Of a stretch of 6,549 bases of DNA, positions 4,892 through 6,549 are shown in pieces. The stretch spans positions 1-6,549 of the forward strand of contig JAYWGJ010000202.1 of NCBI GenBank assembly GCA_043778315.1. Reading direction: 5' to 3'. Both the position numbers and the translations under genes were made by a program. The DNA is from JBEEMU01 sp043778315 (GTDB lineage: Bacteria > Bacteroidota > Bacteroidia > Chitinophagales > Saprospiraceae). Each line of letters starts with the position of its first letter. Position 1 is the first letter of the stretch. The notes beneath the pieces are model-generated. The model was not told where the DNA came from, searched no databases, and saw nothing but the letters and a program-made list of their open reading frames with translations.

Positions 4892-6034
4892 TTACAAATA
4901 CCAATCTACTTTTTTATCAAGCGGTACGCGAACCGCATTTTGTGGTGGTTGGGAGTGAAAACCAACGTAAAAAAAACCCAAAAATAGTTCATTTTTTTGT
5001 AAAAAAAATAATTTTTTTGTAGGTTCTTCCTTAAACGTCGGAAAACCTGTACTCCAATACGCGCCTAAGCACAATCCGTGTGCCATTAACCACATATTTT
5101 GCACCGCGCACGCCACCGCCCATTCCTCTTCGGGCTGCGGAACTAAGCCGCTCGCCTCCATAACGATAGCAATAACACAAGCCGCCGCTTGCATATTATA
5201 GCCTATTTTAGTGTGTTTTTTTTGCGAAAACGCATCGATTGAGGTATGTTCGGTATATAATTTTTGCAGTTCTACGCCCAAATTCGTTTTGCTCTCGCCA
5301 ACAAAAACCTTAAACCGCCAAGGCTCAGTGCGCTTGTGATTAGGCGCGGCGACAGCCGAAGTAAGTAAAAGCTCGATAGTTTTGCGCGATAAATCGCCAT
5401 TCTGAATATACGATTTTGGAAATACCGACCTCCGCGTTTGTATATTTTCATACAAAACCTCCACATTAGGCTGCGCCCACAACTCCGCTATCAGTCGCGG
5501 ATAATGGTATTGCTCCAAGGCTTGCACCCGTGCCGCCAACATTTCGGGCGTGTCGTCGGGCAGTACGGGGCATTTTGCTTGCCGCAATACCGCGCCATCA
5601 TCGTACACTGCGTTCACTGCGTGTATCGTCATGCCCGTTTCGGTCGCGTTACTATCAACGACCGACGCGTGTACCCGACCGCCGTACATTCCTTTTCCGC
5701 CAAAGGCAGGCAACAAAGACGGGTGAATATTTGTTATTCGTCCTGTGAAAGCAAGGACTAAATCAGTTGGCACAAGCCGCAAAAAACCCGCTAACGCAAT
5801 ACAGTCAATTTTTTTTTCGGTCACTTTTGTCAATAAAAAACCATCGGTAGCGACCTCCGCGTCCGTCAATAATAGTGCCTCAATGTCGTGCTGCGCCGCA
5901 ATATCCACTACGCCTGCCGCTTTGCGATTGCAGACAATTAACGCAACCTCGAGCGAATAGTACGATTTTAAATATTGTATAATGGCTTCAGCGGTACTAC
6001 CCGCGCCAGATGCGAAAATTGCTATACGTTTCAT
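4892..6034 (-). CDS. purN: Fusion of PurN (GAR transformylase) and a YdjA-like FMN nitroreductase
   Basis: One uninterrupted 380-aa frame holds two complete enzymes. Residues 1-190 are PurN, which transfers a formyl group from 10-formyl-tetrahydrofolate to GAR in purine synthesis. They show IAIFASGAGS (4-13), LAGFLRLV (81-88), catalytic N102 and H104 in NIHPSLLPAFGGKGMYGG, and D145 in YDDGAVL; PurN alone is usually about 190-210 aa. Residues 194-380 are a small nitroreductase of the YdjA type, with TRRSVFP (200-206) and AAPNHKRTEPWRF (229-241) for FMN binding, WAVACAVQNMWLMAHGLCLGAYWSTG (305-330) and FLGFFYVG (351-358). These enzymes use FMN and NAD(P)H and act as dimers. No Met lies between M165 and M281, but GTG (V191) and TTG (L194) codons at the junction could allow separate initiation. 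The ATG at 6034 fits the PurN N-terminus. A functional link between the two activities is unknown. Confidence 0.92.
   Translation of the reverse strand: MKRIAIFASGAGSTAEAIIQYLKSYYSLEVALIVCNRKAAGVVDIAAQHDIEALLLTDAEVATDGFLLTKVTEKKIDCIALAGFLRLVPTDLVLAFTGRITNIHPSLLPAFGGKGMYGGRVHASVVDSNATETGMTIHAVNAVYDDGAVLRQAKCPVLPDDTPEMLAARVQALEQYHYPRLIAELWAQPNVEVLYENIQTRRSVFPKSYIQNGDLSRKTIELLLTSAVAAPNHKRTEPWRFKVFVGESKTNLGVELQKLYTEHTSIDAFSQKKHTKIGYNMQAAACVIAIVMEASGLVPQPEEEWAVACAVQNMWLMAHGLCLGAYWSTGFPTFKEEPTKKLFFLQKNELFLGFFYVGFHSQPPQNAVRVPLDKKVDWYL
4969..5018. repeat. Cluster of homopolymer A8/T7 tracts in the nitroreductase 3' coding region
   Basis: A8 (4969-4976), T7 (4992-4998), A8 (5001-5008) and T7 (5012-5018) fall within 50 bases of coding sequence. 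TTTTTTTGTA occurs twice, at 4992-5001 and 5012-5021. The frame is intact here. Such tracts are prone to slippage and to sequencing length errors. Confidence 0.8.
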
Positions 6035-6216
6035 TTTATATGTGTATTATATTGATAATAAGTATATTATACATATTTTTTTATGTAAATATAAATAATA
6101 TTTTTTTTAGCCTAATGTTTTTATTCTAGTTCTCTAATTTTTCATAAAATAAAGCCAAATTTGTGGCTTAACCTAATAAATTCGCTAATTTATTTTTTTT
6201 AAAAGATACAATAATT
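6035..6216. promoter_or_regulatory. AT-rich divergent spacer between the purN fusion and recJ
   Basis: This 182-base spacer must hold the promoters of both flanking genes and contains no open frame of interest. Candidate parts: for the minus strand, TATATTTA (6086-6093), one base from the TAnnTTTG consensus. For recJ, CAAATTTG (6156-6163), also one base off, sits inside a small hairpin AAGCCA/TGGCTT (6152-6169). An 11-base palindrome GTATATTATAC lies at 6062-6072 and could be an operator, but in sequence this AT-rich it may be chance. No exact consensus box is found. Confidence 0.35.
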
Positions 6217-6549
6217 ATGCACAAACGATGGATTTTACAGCCCGTCGATGAAAACATCGTCCAACAACTCACCCAGGACCTAAACGTTAATGCGGTTTTG
6301 TGCCGCTTGATAGCACTGCGCGGCATCAATACTTTCGATGCAGCAAAGCGGTTTTTTCGTCCTGCACTATCGGAGCTGCACGACCCATTTTTGATGCACG
6401 ACATGGATAAAGCGGTGTCACGGCTCGAGGCGGCTATTGCCCAACAAGAACGCGTGCTGCTTTACGGCGACTACGATGTAGATGGCACTACGTCCGTCGC
6501 GCTCATGCACGGATGCTTAGAAAATCACCTCGAAAACCTCGATATTTAC
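6217..6549 (+). CDS. recJ: Single-stranded-DNA-specific exonuclease RecJ, N-terminal part (3' partial)
   Basis: The frame from ATG 6217 is open to the window edge and gives the first 111 residues of a protein normally about 560-580 aa. RecJ degrades single-stranded DNA 5' to 3' in recombination and mismatch or base-excision repair. The decisive feature is DHH-phosphoesterase motif I, LLYGDYDVDGTTSVAL (81-96), whose aspartates D85, D87 and D89 help bind the catalytic metal. The preceding residues fit RecJ too: KRWIL at the start and a typical ARFFRPxLxxLHDPFLMxDM region, here AKRFFRPALSELHDPFLMHDM (43-63). The start agrees with the family N-terminus; the leader is AT-rich without Shine-Dalgarno. 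It is divergent from the purN fusion. Later DHH and DHHA1 motifs are outside the window. Confidence 0.95.
   Translation, partial: MHKRWILQPVDENIVQQLTQDLNVNAVLCRLIALRGINTFDAAKRFFRPALSELHDPFLMHDMDKAVSRLEAAIAQQERVLLYGDYDVDGTTSVALMHGCLENHLENLDIY

Noticed and set aside
5440..5480. PurN-nitroreductase junction as a sequencing frameshift joining two genes
   Set aside because: Both halves are in the same frame, complete, and retain their motifs up to the junction. A frameshift error would not normally give two intact domains in one frame, although a missed stop codon cannot be excluded.
4892..6034. Possible defence or toxin system around the minus-strand genes
   Set aside because: The neighbours are purine synthesis, an exported protein and recJ; no toxin, antitoxin, nuclease pair or reverse transcriptase is visible.

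Overview
The window looks like a chromosomal segment from a member of the Bacteroidota, probably of the Cytophagales or a related group. Four signs point there. The -7 promoter boxes read TAnnTTTG (TACCTTTG at 1589-1596 and 3023-3030). Genes have A-rich, Shine-Dalgarno-poor leaders. The epsilon subunit of ATP synthase is short (81 aa). The proteins recognised here (BatA-like tail, degenerate dihydroorotase, Nif3 with a zinc-ribbon partner) have the form seen in that phylum. The species cannot be named from the sequence.

The left part (1-3861) is read on the plus strand. It starts with the 3' end of a membrane-anchored gene, probably BatA-like. This is followed by a dihydroorotase-family gene whose metal-binding residues are largely lost. 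After a promoter come atpC and, 18 bases later, a Nif3-family gene. After a second promoter comes a coiled-coil/C4 zinc-ribbon gene, a frequent neighbour of Nif3 genes.

The stretch 3862-4095 lies between convergent genes. It holds a 132-bp element with 24-bp imperfect terminal inverted repeats (21/24 matching), flanked by an exact 8-bp direct repeat. This fits a MITE-like, non-autonomous insertion. It sits directly before a bidirectional hairpin terminator shared by the two converging transcripts.

The right part has two minus-strand genes. One encodes a small exported protein of unknown function (4096-4770). The other (4892-6034) encodes a 380-aa fusion of a complete PurN (GAR transformylase) and a complete YdjA-like FMN nitroreductase. 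An AT-rich divergent spacer (6035-6216) separates this gene from the 5' end of recJ, which runs off the window.

Most genes are housekeeping: pyrimidine and purine synthesis, ATP synthase and DNA repair. I see no defence system, CRISPR array or toxin-antitoxin module. The two most notable items are the PurN-nitroreductase fusion and the MITE-like insertion. The third is the dihydroorotase-like protein with a degraded active site.
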